Positions 27,763 through 36,076 of a stretch of DNA of 64,000 nt are shown here, piece by piece. The notes under the pieces are model-generated. The model was given only the letters and a program-made list of their open reading frames with translations. It was not told where the DNA came from and searched no databases. The translations under genes were made by a program, and so were the position numbers. The stretch spans positions 620,001 to 684,000 of the forward strand of contig NZ_JAEQBW010000001.1 in assembly GCF_016679925.1 (NCBI RefSeq). The letters are read 5' to 3'. The first letter of the stretch is position 1. Every line of letters begins with the position of its first letter. This DNA is from Marivirga aurantiaca (GTDB lineage: Bacteria > Bacteroidota > Bacteroidia > Cytophagales > Cyclobacteriaceae).

Positions 27763-28410
27763 TTATTTATCTTCTTTTTTATAGTCTTCAATCTCCTTTA
27801 AGAAATCCATTGCCTTCTGCAATTTCTCAGCACCAAAATGCTTATTGGACAGTTTTCGCCATTTGTCCGAAGGGTTTTTCATGGACAGTTTCCGGAAAAG
27901 GTAAATTGCCAGGAAGCTGAAAAACGCGACTACTACGATCTGAATACTCCATAACACCACTCCACCATTTTGCACCAGCTCCTCAGTGTACCACCAGGTG
28001 CAGAAGAAAGGAGCTTGCAGCAATAACACCCGACCAGCTTGTGTATAGGAAGTGTAGACTTGGGCCAACTTCTGCTGTGTTGCAGTAATGCTTTCGCTGA
28101 TATCAATCTGGCTGAGAATAATAATGTGCCGTAAATAAAGGAGCACAGCAAAAACATTGAATAGTATAATAGCTCCTACGGATATCGTAAAGTAAATATT
28201 GTCGCGGGTGTGGTAAACTAGAAAGCTCAGGAAGAAAATCCAGACCAGGCCAAGCAGCATCACCAAAATGTGGTTTCGGATGAAGGATTGTATTTTAGAG
28301 CCGGCTTTTTCAGACTGCAATTCATGCAACTGTTGTTTATTGATGGCTAAAACCTTTTCGATTTTGCTATCGTACGATTTCCATATATTTTTTAATTCTG
28401 ATTCGTTCAT
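27763..28410 (-). CDS. Membrane protein next to ECF sigma factor, possible anti-sigma factor
   Basis: A 215-residue protein. About 55 N-terminal cytosolic residues (MNESELKNIWKSYDSKIEKV) precede four hydrophobic segments (ILVMLLGLVWIFFLSFLVY, IYFTISVGAIILFNVFAVLL, and two near residues 140-175), then a charged tail. It starts 1 bp after the sigma factor stop, so the two are co-transcribed. That arrangement and the short cytosolic N-terminus suggest a membrane anti-sigma partner, but no zinc-binding HxxxCxxC motif is present, so this is inference. Confidence 0.7.
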   Translation of the reverse strand: MNESELKNIWKSYDSKIEKVLAINKQQLHELQSEKAGSKIQSFIRNHILVMLLGLVWIFFLSFLVYHTRDNIYFTISVGAIILFNVFAVLLYLRHIIILSQIDISESITATQQKLAQVYTSYTQAGRVLLLQAPFFCTWWYTEELVQNGGVVLWSIQIVVVAFFSFLAIYLFRKLSMKNPSDKWRKLSNKHFGAEKLQKAMDFLKEIEDYKKEDK

Positions 28411-28411
28411 G

Positions 28412-28930
28412 TCATTGGTCGGTTAATAAGAATTTCCTTCTCAATTTGTCTTTAATGCGGGCGATTTTAGTAGAAACATTGGTTTCGCTAATCCCCAGAA
28501 TTTCACCTATCTCCTTTTGATTTTTGTCTTCCAGGTAAAGGATCATCAGTGCCCTGTCCATCTCTTTTAGCTCAGCGATAAAAGTTTGAAGCTGATGGAA
28601 CTGTTCCTCTTTTTCCGGAGGCTCATGTTCAGCAATGATATCTACCAGGCTTCCCGATAATTCAGTAGTGAGTTTTTTCCGCGTGACATCTTTCCTGTAA
28701 AAAGATATAGCCACGTTTAAAGCTACTCTGTAGGTCCATGTAGAGCGTTTGACAGAATGATTGAAGCTGCTGAAGGATCTCCATAGCTGAATGATAATCT
28801 CCTGTACGAGATCTTTTCTATCCTCCGCATCTCTGCAATAGGAATTTGCTACTTTGAAAATAATTCCTTTATTGCCCTCAATAAAAGTGTCAAAATCGAA
28901 ATTGTCCGCTGTGTTGATTGTATTCCCCAT
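28412..28930 (-). CDS. ECF-type RNA polymerase sigma factor
   Basis: A 172-residue sigma-70 family protein of the extracytoplasmic-function type. Region 2 is visible as NSYCRDAEDRKDLVQEIIIQLWRSF, with the Trp-rich segment RSTWTYRVALNVAISFYRK. Region 4 holds a helix-turn-helix in KEIGEILGISETNVSTKIARIK. It directs polymerase to a small regulon, which cannot be predicted. The membrane protein gene follows 1 bp after its stop. Confidence 0.9.
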   Translation of the reverse strand: MGNTINTADNFDFDTFIEGNKGIIFKVANSYCRDAEDRKDLVQEIIIQLWRSFSSFNHSVKRSTWTYRVALNVAISFYRKDVTRKKLTTELSGSLVDIIAEHEPPEKEEQFHQLQTFIAELKEMDRALMILYLEDKNQKEIGEILGISETNVSTKIARIKDKLRRKFLLTDQ

Positions 28931-29303
28931 ATTTAACTAAGGCTTAACAGCAGTCTTTGTGTGCATAAGTAGCAGCCGAAGATTTCTGGTAGTGGATTGT
29001 TGAGTTCTGAATACTTCATATACTTCCATTTGATTTATTCTATTATTCGCAGCTACTCACGAAATCTCACACTTATCACTAAAATATTTTTTAATAAGCC
29101 GATTAGGACTGAGCCAATGCTATTAAGTTAAGACAATTTTCCTTCTCCCATCAGCTTGTCCCGACCAATCGGGAGAGAAGGATGAAAGGTTGAGGTTTAA
29201 TAAAAGCTTAACTTAATAGCATTGAGGACTGAACAGAAAGCTATCTCAAGGTTTATGAACAAAGTATAATCCCGCTATTAGGTTGTAATTTTGCATCTGA
29301 ATA
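28931..29303. other. Non-coding spacer carrying a MITE-like element
   Basis: No gene is seen. Most of it is the repeat copy at 29116-29224 with its flanking direct repeats. Confidence 0.7.
29116..29224 (+). mobile_element. MITE-like element, copy 1
   Basis: About 109 bp with inverted ends AATGCTATTAAGTTAAG and CTTAACTTAATAGCATT. AGGACTGA occurs directly on both sides (29105-29112 and 29225-29232), as expected of a target duplication. The interior has a CCTTCTC/GAGAAGG stem with an extra CCCGA/TCGGG hairpin not present in the other copies. It has no coding capacity. Confidence 0.75.
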
Positions 29304-29510
29304 TTACTCTTCCGAATACTCTAATAAATCCCCCGGCTGGCAATCCAGCACTTTGCAAATAGCTTCCAGCGTACTGAATCGAACGGCTTTTGCTTTTCCG
29401 GTTTTAAGGATGGAAAGATTGGCCAGCGTTAAATTCACTTTCTCTGAAAGTTCATTCAGTGACATTTTCCGCTTGGCCATCATCACATCCAGGTTGACAA
29501 TAATTGGCAT
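29304..29510 (-). CDS. XRE-family helix-turn-helix regulator
   Basis: A 68-residue DNA-binding protein of the Cro/C1 (YozG-like) type. The helix-turn-helix spans KMSLNELSEKVNLTLANLSILK, and the C-terminal FSTLEAICKVLDCQPGDLLEY is diagnostic of this small group. Its gene starts 3 bp after the stop of a DUF2975 membrane protein. This pairing is common in Firmicutes and Bacteroidota, and the regulator probably controls the pair. Confidence 0.9.
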   Translation of the reverse strand: MPIIVNLDVMMAKRKMSLNELSEKVNLTLANLSILKTGKAKAVRFSTLEAICKVLDCQPGDLLEYSEE

Positions 29511-29513
29511 GAT

Positions 29514-30068
29514 TTATACAGTTAATTCGTTTTCAGATTGGATTTCAATTCCTCTTTTTACAATTTGGGCAATTACAAAAAGAATAACCGCCATAAAAAG
29601 CCATACATCAGCTCCTGCCATGTGTAATGACTGCAGATCGGCTGTTTTTAATCCTTGTTTAGTTAACCATACATAATAATTAATCCCGGAATAAGAGAAC
29701 AAGCCGATAGCTAAAGCCAAATAAGATAACTGTAGCATGAAACGCCTTAGATCTAAACTAAAAGGTTGAGATAGATTGAGCTTCTTTTCCGTAAACAATT
29801 TTACAATTAGGTAAAACATAATGGCCTTTAACACTGCGACAATAGTCATTGTAAACGTAATGACAAAGAAATGTCCGGAATCATAGTCGTAAAGCCTTGA
29901 TAAATCTGCTCCTTCCCAAAAATTATTTGCACCAAGCGGATTTATCACAAGTGTAATAAAAGTATTGACAGCAATTCCGCCTGCTTCAATACATAGGCCA
30001 ATAAAAATGAGCCACGAAAGTATTTGCAATACTTTCAAAATCTGTTGGGTTGTGATTTTAATCTCCAT
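29514..30068 (-). CDS. DUF2975 membrane protein
   Basis: A 184-residue protein with four hydrophobic segments (about 13-33, 66-90, 112-132 and 155-173). It matches the DUF2975 family, whose members are nearly always encoded next to a small XRE regulator, as here. The function is unknown. A link to membrane stress or to a toxin-antitoxin-like switch has been guessed from the pairing but is not shown by the sequence. Confidence 0.85.
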   Translation of the reverse strand: MEIKITTQQILKVLQILSWLIFIGLCIEAGGIAVNTFITLVINPLGANNFWEGADLSRLYDYDSGHFFVITFTMTIVAVLKAIMFYLIVKLFTEKKLNLSQPFSLDLRRFMLQLSYLALAIGLFSYSGINYYVWLTKQGLKTADLQSLHMAGADVWLFMAVILFVIAQIVKRGIEIQSENELTV

Positions 30069-30415
30069 ATTTATTCAGTAGTTTAAAAATTATAATACAA
30101 ATATCAATTAATATTTATTGAAAAACAATAAATTTAGTCTGAATTTCGATAAATTTATTTTTATTAAGGTGTTTTTAGCCACAATATGCCAAACCACTAC
30201 CTACATTTAGGTATTTTGCATTGCCTTTCGATGAAAAGTTAGGATATATTAGAGAAAGGAAGTAGGTTGAAAACTTTAAGGTGCCTGGCACAAGAAGAAC
30301 TGTTTGTAAGCATTGATAAACGTTGTTGTCGGGTGTAGGAAAAATATAAAGGAGATATATTTACCTTGAGGTGCACGTATTTAAATGTTATGCTCAATAG
30401 ATAGACACAAATAAT
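30069..30415. other. Upstream spacer of the cassette region
   Basis: No intact gene. From about 30196 to 30345 it resembles 35060-35196: shared blocks include TAGGTATTTTG, TTTCGATGA, GCACAAGAAGAA, TTTGTAAGC and AAAATATAAAG. An ACCTA-CATT-TAGGT palindrome is at 30200-30213. The first cassette junction lies at 30385-30395. Confidence 0.55.
30385..30395 (+). other. Cassette 5' junction (core site)
   Basis: ATGTTATGCTC is the exact reverse complement of GAGCATAACAT at 32169-32179, the other end of the same gene unit. This 5'/3' complementarity within one unit is a mark of integron gene cassettes. It sits 21 bp before the ATG of the DUF6119-like gene. Confidence 0.6.
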
Positions 30416-32176
30416 ATGATTCATTCAAATCATCACGACATAAAAGTCTATCAGATTAATACGAACTTTTACGAGTTCAATAACTTATCTAGCTCCCAAG
30501 AAATAGTAGAGCATATAATTAAGGATCACAAAGAGAGATTCGAAACCCCATATGAACTGGAAGATCAGCGCTCAAGTTTGGAAATTGAGCCAATAAATTA
30601 TTCACTGTATGTTTTCAATGAAGTAGACAAGGAGTCTATATGGAAGAACTTTCTTCCTAAGGAAATTACAGAGCAACATGATTTTAGTATACAGAGTACT
30701 TCCTTCGCTCTTTTTATTCTGATTGAATCGGAGATTTTTGCTCTTATTGGTGGTAAGGGAATTTCTGTGATCAAGAAATTTATAAATCACTCCTTTGGTC
30801 TTGACTTATATGAGAAAATATCTGATCCAGAGAATGACGTTGTACATTCTCAAATGTCACGTGGGGTTACTGGTAATTTAACCTCTGAACAGAAAACCTA
30901 CAGGAATGAGCAAAAGCTTATCGATTCATTATCAATAGGAAGAGTTCCTAACAAATTTTACTTGTTGCTCAGGCAAGATTTAAAAGACTCAGTATTTGAT
31001 TTTATTGATTTTGATGATGAAAGTGTTTATTTGGAAATCGGGTCTTCATTTTGTCTTAAATGGAGATTGTCGTTCAAACAGACTCATGAATTAATATTAA
31101 AATTGGTTGAAATCCAGAAAAATGGAACAGGTAAACCTTTAAGTAGATTTGAACGTGTCAGAGATCCTAAATTTTGTAAGGATAGCTTAGAAATGGCTCT
31201 TTATGATCATTTAAGGAATGATATGGTAAGGATAAGTACGACAGGATCCACAACTTCAAATAACTTGGATTTTGACTTTGTTCATCCGCAAAAGCTAAAC
31301 CTGTTTTATGAATGCGATATTTATTCAGCTTATACAAAAGGAGCTAAAACTCCATTTTTCGAGACACGAGATCGCACAAAATTGTATTATGAAATTCTGA
31401 AATATCTCTATGACATTGTTGATCAGCATGACGCTTGGAGTTTTATAAAGCATTTGTCGGGAGTTAGAATAAGGGGTTTTGTAGGTGAAGAGAAAAAAAC
31501 AGAGGCAATGTTTATTAATCATCTAACTTGCGAGATTTCTGTAAATAATAGTCCTTACTTTCTAATTGACAATATTTGGTACAAGGTTAGAGGAGATTTT
31601 ATAGATACCATTAATGATCAATGCAGTTCAATGCTTCAATCAAATGAGTTGAGTCCCAACCCGATGACCAAAATCTGGTCTAAAGATATGGATGAAGGAA
31701 CGTACAATTTAGAATATCTAAAAGAAGAAAATTTTACTGTTCTCGATAAGATGCTAGGTCAAAATATTGAGTTATGTGATTTACTTTATGAAACAGATAG
31801 TAATATCTACTTGATCCATGTAAAAGAAGGTTTTGATGCCAAAATCAGAGATGTAACTAATCAAGTTTCTATTTCTGCTAATAGATTATGGAACGATGTG
31901 AAATCTGATTTTCATTTCGTAGATGCAGTCTACAAGCGGTATTCGGAAAGTGCTAATTTTGGCTGCGATCCCATTTCTAGAGACGATTTTCGTTTAAAAT
32001 TCAAAAAAGACATTGTATATGTTATTGCCTTTTGTCACAACAAAATCAATAAAAAGGTTGCTGAAAACATTCAAGATTTCAAGTCTAACATTGCTAAATT
32101 TTCAATCATTCAAAGTGTCAGAGACATGCAAGGCAATAACTATCCTTTGAAAGTAATAGAAGTAAAAAGAGCATAA
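30416..32176 (+). CDS. DUF6119 / TIGR04141-like sporadic protein
   Basis: A 586-residue cytosolic protein without signal or membrane segments. It resembles the sporadically distributed TIGR04141/DUF6119 family: SFALFILIESEIFALIGGKG and the following VIKKFINHSFGLDLYEKI match its first conserved block, and QMSRGVTGNLTSEQKTYRNE its second. The family occurs in patchy fashion near restriction and other defence genes; its activity is unknown. The gene lies within a cassette-like unit, since its TAA stop is part of the 3' core (GCATAAC) and a matching inverted core precedes the ATG. Family assignment is from memory of the motif pattern. Confidence 0.72.
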   Translation: MIHSNHHDIKVYQINTNFYEFNNLSSSQEIVEHIIKDHKERFETPYELEDQRSSLEIEPINYSLYVFNEVDKESIWKNFLPKEITEQHDFSIQSTSFALFILIESEIFALIGGKGISVIKKFINHSFGLDLYEKISDPENDVVHSQMSRGVTGNLTSEQKTYRNEQKLIDSLSIGRVPNKFYLLLRQDLKDSVFDFIDFDDESVYLEIGSSFCLKWRLSFKQTHELILKLVEIQKNGTGKPLSRFERVRDPKFCKDSLEMALYDHLRNDMVRISTTGSTTSNNLDFDFVHPQKLNLFYECDIYSAYTKGAKTPFFETRDRTKLYYEILKYLYDIVDQHDAWSFIKHLSGVRIRGFVGEEKKTEAMFINHLTCEISVNNSPYFLIDNIWYKVRGDFIDTINDQCSSMLQSNELSPNPMTKIWSKDMDEGTYNLEYLKEENFTVLDKMLGQNIELCDLLYETDSNIYLIHVKEGFDAKIRDVTNQVSISANRLWNDVKSDFHFVDAVYKRYSESANFGCDPISRDDFRLKFKKDIVYVIAFCHNKINKKVAENIQDFKSNIAKFSIIQSVRDMQGNNYPLKVIEVKRA

Positions 32177-32290
32177 CATATGCTAAAATCCCTAGGCCCA
32201 TGAGCTACTTGCAAAGGACATTTGAATCAGATATTTTTAAAGAAATTAATAAAGGCCAAGCCTACGGATTTTAACTTGGCGTTATGGTGC
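32169..32290 (+). other. attC-like recombination site 1
   Basis: R''-like core GCATAAC (32171-32177) and R'-like core GTTATGG (32281-32287) enclose a 13-bp imperfect inverted repeat, AAAATCCCTAGGC (32185-32197) against GCCTACGGATTTT (32260-32272), with one mismatch and a loop of about 62 bases. Core, arm, loop, arm, core is the plan of integron attC sites, and its total of about 120 bp is within their usual range. Confidence 0.6.
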
Positions 32291-32304
32291 ATACGATTTA
32301 ATAA

Positions 32305-33096
32305 ATGACTAGACCTAAGAATTCAATAGAAGAAAGTAAAACTGGGCATGACCTTCTAAATCTTTTAAAAATTGAGGATCCTGATTCAAAATTTATGGAA
32401 AGAGAATTAGCAGATAAGCCTGATCTATCGTTTCAATTCAAAAATGATACAATAGGCTGCGAATGTACCCAAATTCCTCCAGGAAGGATTTACAAATATG
32501 TTCATACTAGATTCAAAGAATTATCTAAAAGCAAAGAAGCAATTGCTATACGTGTCGTATGGCCGCAAGAGCCACATGAATGGGTTAAGGAAGCAATTTT
32601 AAAAAAAGTTTCCAAGATTGAATCATATAAAAAGAATTCTAACTCTGACAAAATTTGGCTTTTGATTCATACACCACTGTCAGAAAAAGACAATACTGTG
32701 AGATATAAGAATCCTTCAATAATAGAACTAATTTTTTTAGCAGCTAACAATACCAAACATAAGTTTGACCGAATTTATTTTTGGAATCCAATTGATGGAA
32801 TAAGGTGGATTTTCCCCTCTAGCCATCACATAAAAGATTTTAAAATTAATTTGAAAAATGGGTATCCTACTGACAATTTCTTAATTGGAAGGGCCCCGTT
32901 TACAACTAACAAAGAAGGTGAGGAATCAAAGACATATGATTATGGTATTGTAAAACCAAAGGTTATAATTATACCTCCTAAAGATAAAAACTTTAAAAAA
33001 TCTAGACCGAACTATAGAAACCAATTCGTAAAAATGAAAATTGTAGCTTCTTCAAATTCAGCCCAAATGTTTTTTGAAAATGTAGAAGCACCATAA
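32305..33096 (+). CDS. Hypothetical cassette protein, possible PD-(D/E)XK nuclease
   Basis: A 263-residue cytosolic protein I do not recognise with confidence. Near the N-terminus ERELADKPDLSFQFKND followed by TIGCECTQI has the spacing of a PD-(D/E)XK nuclease core (upstream Glu, then PD, then ExT in place of ExK), with KIWLLIHTPL as a following strand. This is a hypothesis; the missing Lys weakens it. The unit is bounded by GTTATGGTGC upstream and its exact reverse complement GCACCATAAC at the stop codon, so the gene is the second cassette-like unit. Confidence 0.6.
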   Translation: MTRPKNSIEESKTGHDLLNLLKIEDPDSKFMERELADKPDLSFQFKNDTIGCECTQIPPGRIYKYVHTRFKELSKSKEAIAIRVVWPQEPHEWVKEAILKKVSKIESYKKNSNSDKIWLLIHTPLSEKDNTVRYKNPSIIELIFLAANNTKHKFDRIYFWNPIDGIRWIFPSSHHIKDFKINLKNGYPTDNFLIGRAPFTTNKEGEESKTYDYGIVKPKVIIIPPKDKNFKKSRPNYRNQFVKMKIVASSNSAQMFFENVEAP

Positions 33097-33160
33097 CAAA
33101 TGCTAAGAAATCATAGCACCCTGCGGGATGCTACGCCACATATACTTAATGTTACCTGCC
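33088..33160 (+). other. attC-like recombination site 2
   Basis: GCACCATAAC (33088-33097) is the exact reverse complement of GTTATGGTGC at 32281-32290. It is followed by a hairpin TAGCACCC (33114-33121) against GGGATGCTA (33125-33133) with one extrahelical A, then by a core-like GTTACCT (33151-33157). The length is about 70 bp, typical of short attC sites. Confidence 0.6.
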
Positions 33161-33162
33161 AT

Positions 33163-34059
33163 ATGAAAAGAGAATTCACCATATCAATAATAATTAGTCT
33201 GACATTTTTGTCTTTAGGCTTCGCATTGCTTCACTACGAACTAATTGGATACGGATTGTCATTCTTTGTTTTCTTGCCTTTTTTACTTGGATACATTTTA
33301 GGGAAATCAACAATTAAGACAGTTAGCTTATGGGGACTTATCATTTCTCTTGCCATTTTCTTCATTTCACTTTTAGCTGGTGGACTTGAAGGTATGGTAT
33401 GTGTTTTAATGGCAATGCCTTTGGTATTGATTGCAATAGCCCTTGGAGCATTTCTAAAATATTTAATTAAGAAGTATCAAAACTCCGACAAGCAAGACAA
33501 TTTGATTAAAAGCTCAATTTTACCGTTTTGCCTATTCCTGACTTTTGCATTCATAGAAACAGAACTGACAAAAAATGAGCAATTTGTAACTGAAGTTAAA
33601 TCAGAGGTAATTCTTCCATACTCCCCCATTCAGGTTTATGAGACAATAAAGTCAGTTGACACACTTGACGCTGAAAAGCCTTTCTTAATGAAACTTGACT
33701 TACCAATCCCGCAAAAGTGCGTGCTTGAAGAAGAAAAAGTGGGCGGGATAAGGACATGCTACTTTAAAGGAGGACAAATAGTTGAAAAGATAACCGAGCT
33801 TGAAAAAGGCAAAATCCTAAAAATGGACGTAATTGACTATCAGTTAACAGGAAGAAAATGGCTCGGTTTTAAAGAAGCAATCTACCTTTTTGACGAGTTA
33901 GAGAACGGACAGACAAAAATGACAAGAATAACGACTTATACCTCCGAACTGTATCCGAGGTTCTACTGGAGATCATTAGAGAAAATTGGGATTGAACAGG
34001 AACATGAATACGTATTCAGCAATTTGAGAAAAGACTTGAAAAATAAATACAGTGGGTAA
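33163..34059 (+). CDS. SRPBCC-domain membrane protein
   Basis: A 298-residue protein. Four hydrophobic segments (about 7-26, 30-50, 55-72 and 78-105) and a fifth near residue 125 are followed by a soluble domain of START/SRPBCC (polyketide-cyclase) type: VILPYSPIQVYETIKSVDTL, CYFKGGQIVEKITELEKGK and LGFKEAIYLFDEL. Such domains bind hydrophobic ligands; the ligand is unknown. I chose the Met at 33163, since the in-frame Met at 33100 would read through the attC-like site. The downstream end (GGGTAAAC) pairs only weakly with its upstream GTTACCT, so cassette status is doubtful. Confidence 0.7.
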   Translation: MKREFTISIIISLTFLSLGFALLHYELIGYGLSFFVFLPFLLGYILGKSTIKTVSLWGLIISLAIFFISLLAGGLEGMVCVLMAMPLVLIAIALGAFLKYLIKKYQNSDKQDNLIKSSILPFCLFLTFAFIETELTKNEQFVTEVKSEVILPYSPIQVYETIKSVDTLDAEKPFLMKLDLPIPQKCVLEEEKVGGIRTCYFKGGQIVEKITELEKGKILKMDVIDYQLTGRKWLGFKEAIYLFDELENGQTKMTRITTYTSELYPRFYWRSLEKIGIEQEHEYVFSNLRKDLKNKYSG

Positions 34060-34264
34060 ACATCACCTATGAATGAATGGGGTTTCATCAGTCAGGAAAG
34101 TTTGGTGAGGGCAGATGAGAGAGCACTTTGAAAACTACCACCAAGCCATATGCTTAACGAACAGTTTGCCAGAAAATAATCATAGCTCTTATTGATCAGA
34201 AACTTATAGAGTATATAAATAATATTAGAGAAATTTAATAAATTACCAGAAAAAGGAATTAGGT

Positions 34265-34681
34265 ATGGTTGAACTCCCTTTAGAATACTGGAACGCACTT
34301 GCACATCAAATACTTTTAACAACAGCATTGCTGAGCGGCTTTTCCATTGCTGTGGTAGCAAATTTATTGGTTTACGAATCAAAGAGCCGTATTGTAATCA
34401 ATATACTTAGAATAGCAACAGTTGCCGCAGGTTGCTTTCTTATTAATGTTTTTTCTATGACCAAAATAATAATGTTGACAACTGATGGCTATCCATTAGA
34501 AGTTGTTGATAGTGATATCAATTTAGCTAGAATTATAGGTGTTTTGTCATTCTTTCTTGGTATCATTTCTTTAGCCGGAATAATTTCTCTGTCTGGGTTT
34601 ACAAAATCAAGAAAAGCGGGAATATTTACCACTATCGTTGGTGTTTTAACGCTTTTAGGGATATTATTCATGATTACCTAA
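34265..34681 (+). CDS. Hypothetical small membrane protein
   Basis: A 138-residue protein with four hydrophobic helices (about 13-37, 46-68, 87-110 and 116-137) and short loops. No family is recognised. It lies in the accessory region, with a gene-free gap of about 205 bp before it and 560 bp after it. The shadow frame on the other strand has no protein-like features, so this strand is preferred. Confidence 0.6.
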   Translation: MVELPLEYWNALAHQILLTTALLSGFSIAVVANLLVYESKSRIVINILRIATVAAGCFLINVFSMTKIIMLTTDGYPLEVVDSDINLARIIGVLSFFLGIISLAGIISLSGFTKSRKAGIFTTIVGVLTLLGILFMIT

Positions 34682-35245
34682 ATAGCATGAAAAAGCAACT
34701 AATCCTATCTTAAAACCTCATTGTTTTCAATGATAATTTAAGATACATTATAATTCAAGTTCCTGTTAATATTATCTCAATTCCTTTACTTTGTGGCCAA
34801 ACTAATAACCTGAGTTCAATTTTAAAATTGTGCTAAAAACTTATTAGAACGTTCCCGCTCGTGCGGGACTGGCTATTTCGGTCCCGATGGATCGGGATTA
34901 CATTTTCATAAAAAGAAAATTATCCGTGATCTCATTAAATATTTAGCATGAGATATGCCGATGGGTCGGCACAGGCAGCATAAATTAAGACTTTTTGAAA
35001 AGGTAAGTCTTAATTTTCCGGCATGACGGTATTCAATAACAATCGAACTCAGGTTAATAACTATATGTAGGTATTTTGTTTTGCTTTTCGATGATTTAGG
35101 GAATGGAATTACAAAGGTATTAACACATCTTGCACAAGAAGAAGAAATTGTAAATATTTGTAAGCGTTTGATCTCGGATAAAATATAAAGCAGATAAGCG
35201 TAATTAATGAGTCACTTGTTGAATGGTTAGCAGTAATTGAAGAAA
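34682..35245. other. Non-coding spacer with palindromes and a diverged repeat
   Basis: No gene is seen. It has CCCGCTCGTGCGGG (near 34856) and a TCCCGATGGATCGGGA palindrome (near 34883), both of the GC-rich type scattered in this window, and the segment 35060-35196 that resembles 30196-30345. Confidence 0.55.
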
Positions 35246-35791
35246 ATGGACGATAAATTTATCATCACTAGCATAATAACTGTATCATTAGCCATTTCAG
35301 GTTATTTAGCAAAATATTTTAATGATATAAGACTGGCCAAACGGAAAGACAAACTGGATAGAATAAATCGTCAGTTGAAAGAATTTTATGGACCATTATT
35401 CAGTCTGACAGCTTCATCAAATGCCTCCTGGATTGAATTTAGAAAGAAAAACAGAACTCATGTTAAGGGTTATTTTGACCAAAGCGAACCACCAACTAAA
35501 AAAGAATTGGAATTATGGAGAACTTGGATTTGTACAGTTTTTCAACCAATTAATAACGAAATTTATCATTTAATCCTGAAAAATGGGGACTTAATCATCG
35601 AGAATAATTTTCCGAAACCATTAAGTGACTTGTGCGCACACTTCGAATCATACAAACCCATTATTTCCCAATGGTCTAGAAATGATTTTAGTGAGCATCT
35701 ATCATTACTCAATTACCCAACCAGTATTTTGGAATATGCAGAAAAATCATACAATAAATTAAAACAAGAACAGAATAAATTAATTGGATAA
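35246..35791 (+). CDS. Hypothetical protein with N-terminal membrane anchor
   Basis: A 181-residue protein: one hydrophobic segment (FIITSIITVSLAISGYLAKY), then a basic stretch (RLAKRKDKLDRINRQLKEF) and a helical cytosolic domain with YGPLFSLTASSNASW. I know this layout from hypothetical proteins in bacterial accessory islands, but no function is established. I prefer the ATG at 35246 to a TTG nine bases upstream. It stands alone between two gene-poor gaps. Confidence 0.62.
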   Translation: MDDKFIITSIITVSLAISGYLAKYFNDIRLAKRKDKLDRINRQLKEFYGPLFSLTASSNASWIEFRKKNRTHVKGYFDQSEPPTKKELELWRTWICTVFQPINNEIYHLILKNGDLIIENNFPKPLSDLCAHFESYKPIISQWSRNDFSEHLSLLNYPTSILEYAEKSYNKLKQEQNKLIG

Positions 35792-35825
35792 AAACTACTG
35801 TCGCTGTTACTGGTTTGATAGATAC

Positions 35826-35867
35826 CCTTCTTTTTTCCCGATGGGACAGGTTCTGTAGAGAAGGGAA
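35826..35867. repeat. CCCTTCT/AGAAGGG hairpin repeat
   Basis: CCCTTCTTTTTTCCCGATG and its partner TGTAGAGAAGGG form an imperfect hairpin like those around the DUF559 gene. It lies in the 285-bp gap before the arr gene, which is otherwise empty. Confidence 0.45.
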
Positions 35868-36076
35868 AATCAGGAGCAGCCATTTTAAATTAGTGATCGA
35901 AGTGCCAATAAAGATTTAAAAAAATATGGATTTGTCGAAGACGAATCAGGAGCCTGCCAGCCTTTGGCTGGGTGAGTCTGAAAACAGGCTTAACAACGAT
36001 TAGCAGCCTTTATTTCTAACAATATAATTTAAAGTCGGACAGTAATAAGTAAATAACCCATTTAACAAATAAAGCT

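Noticed and set aside
34057-34110. Third attC-like site after the SRPBCC membrane protein gene
   Set aside because: GGGTAAAC is only a weak partner of the upstream GTTACCT, and no hairpin or second core follows.
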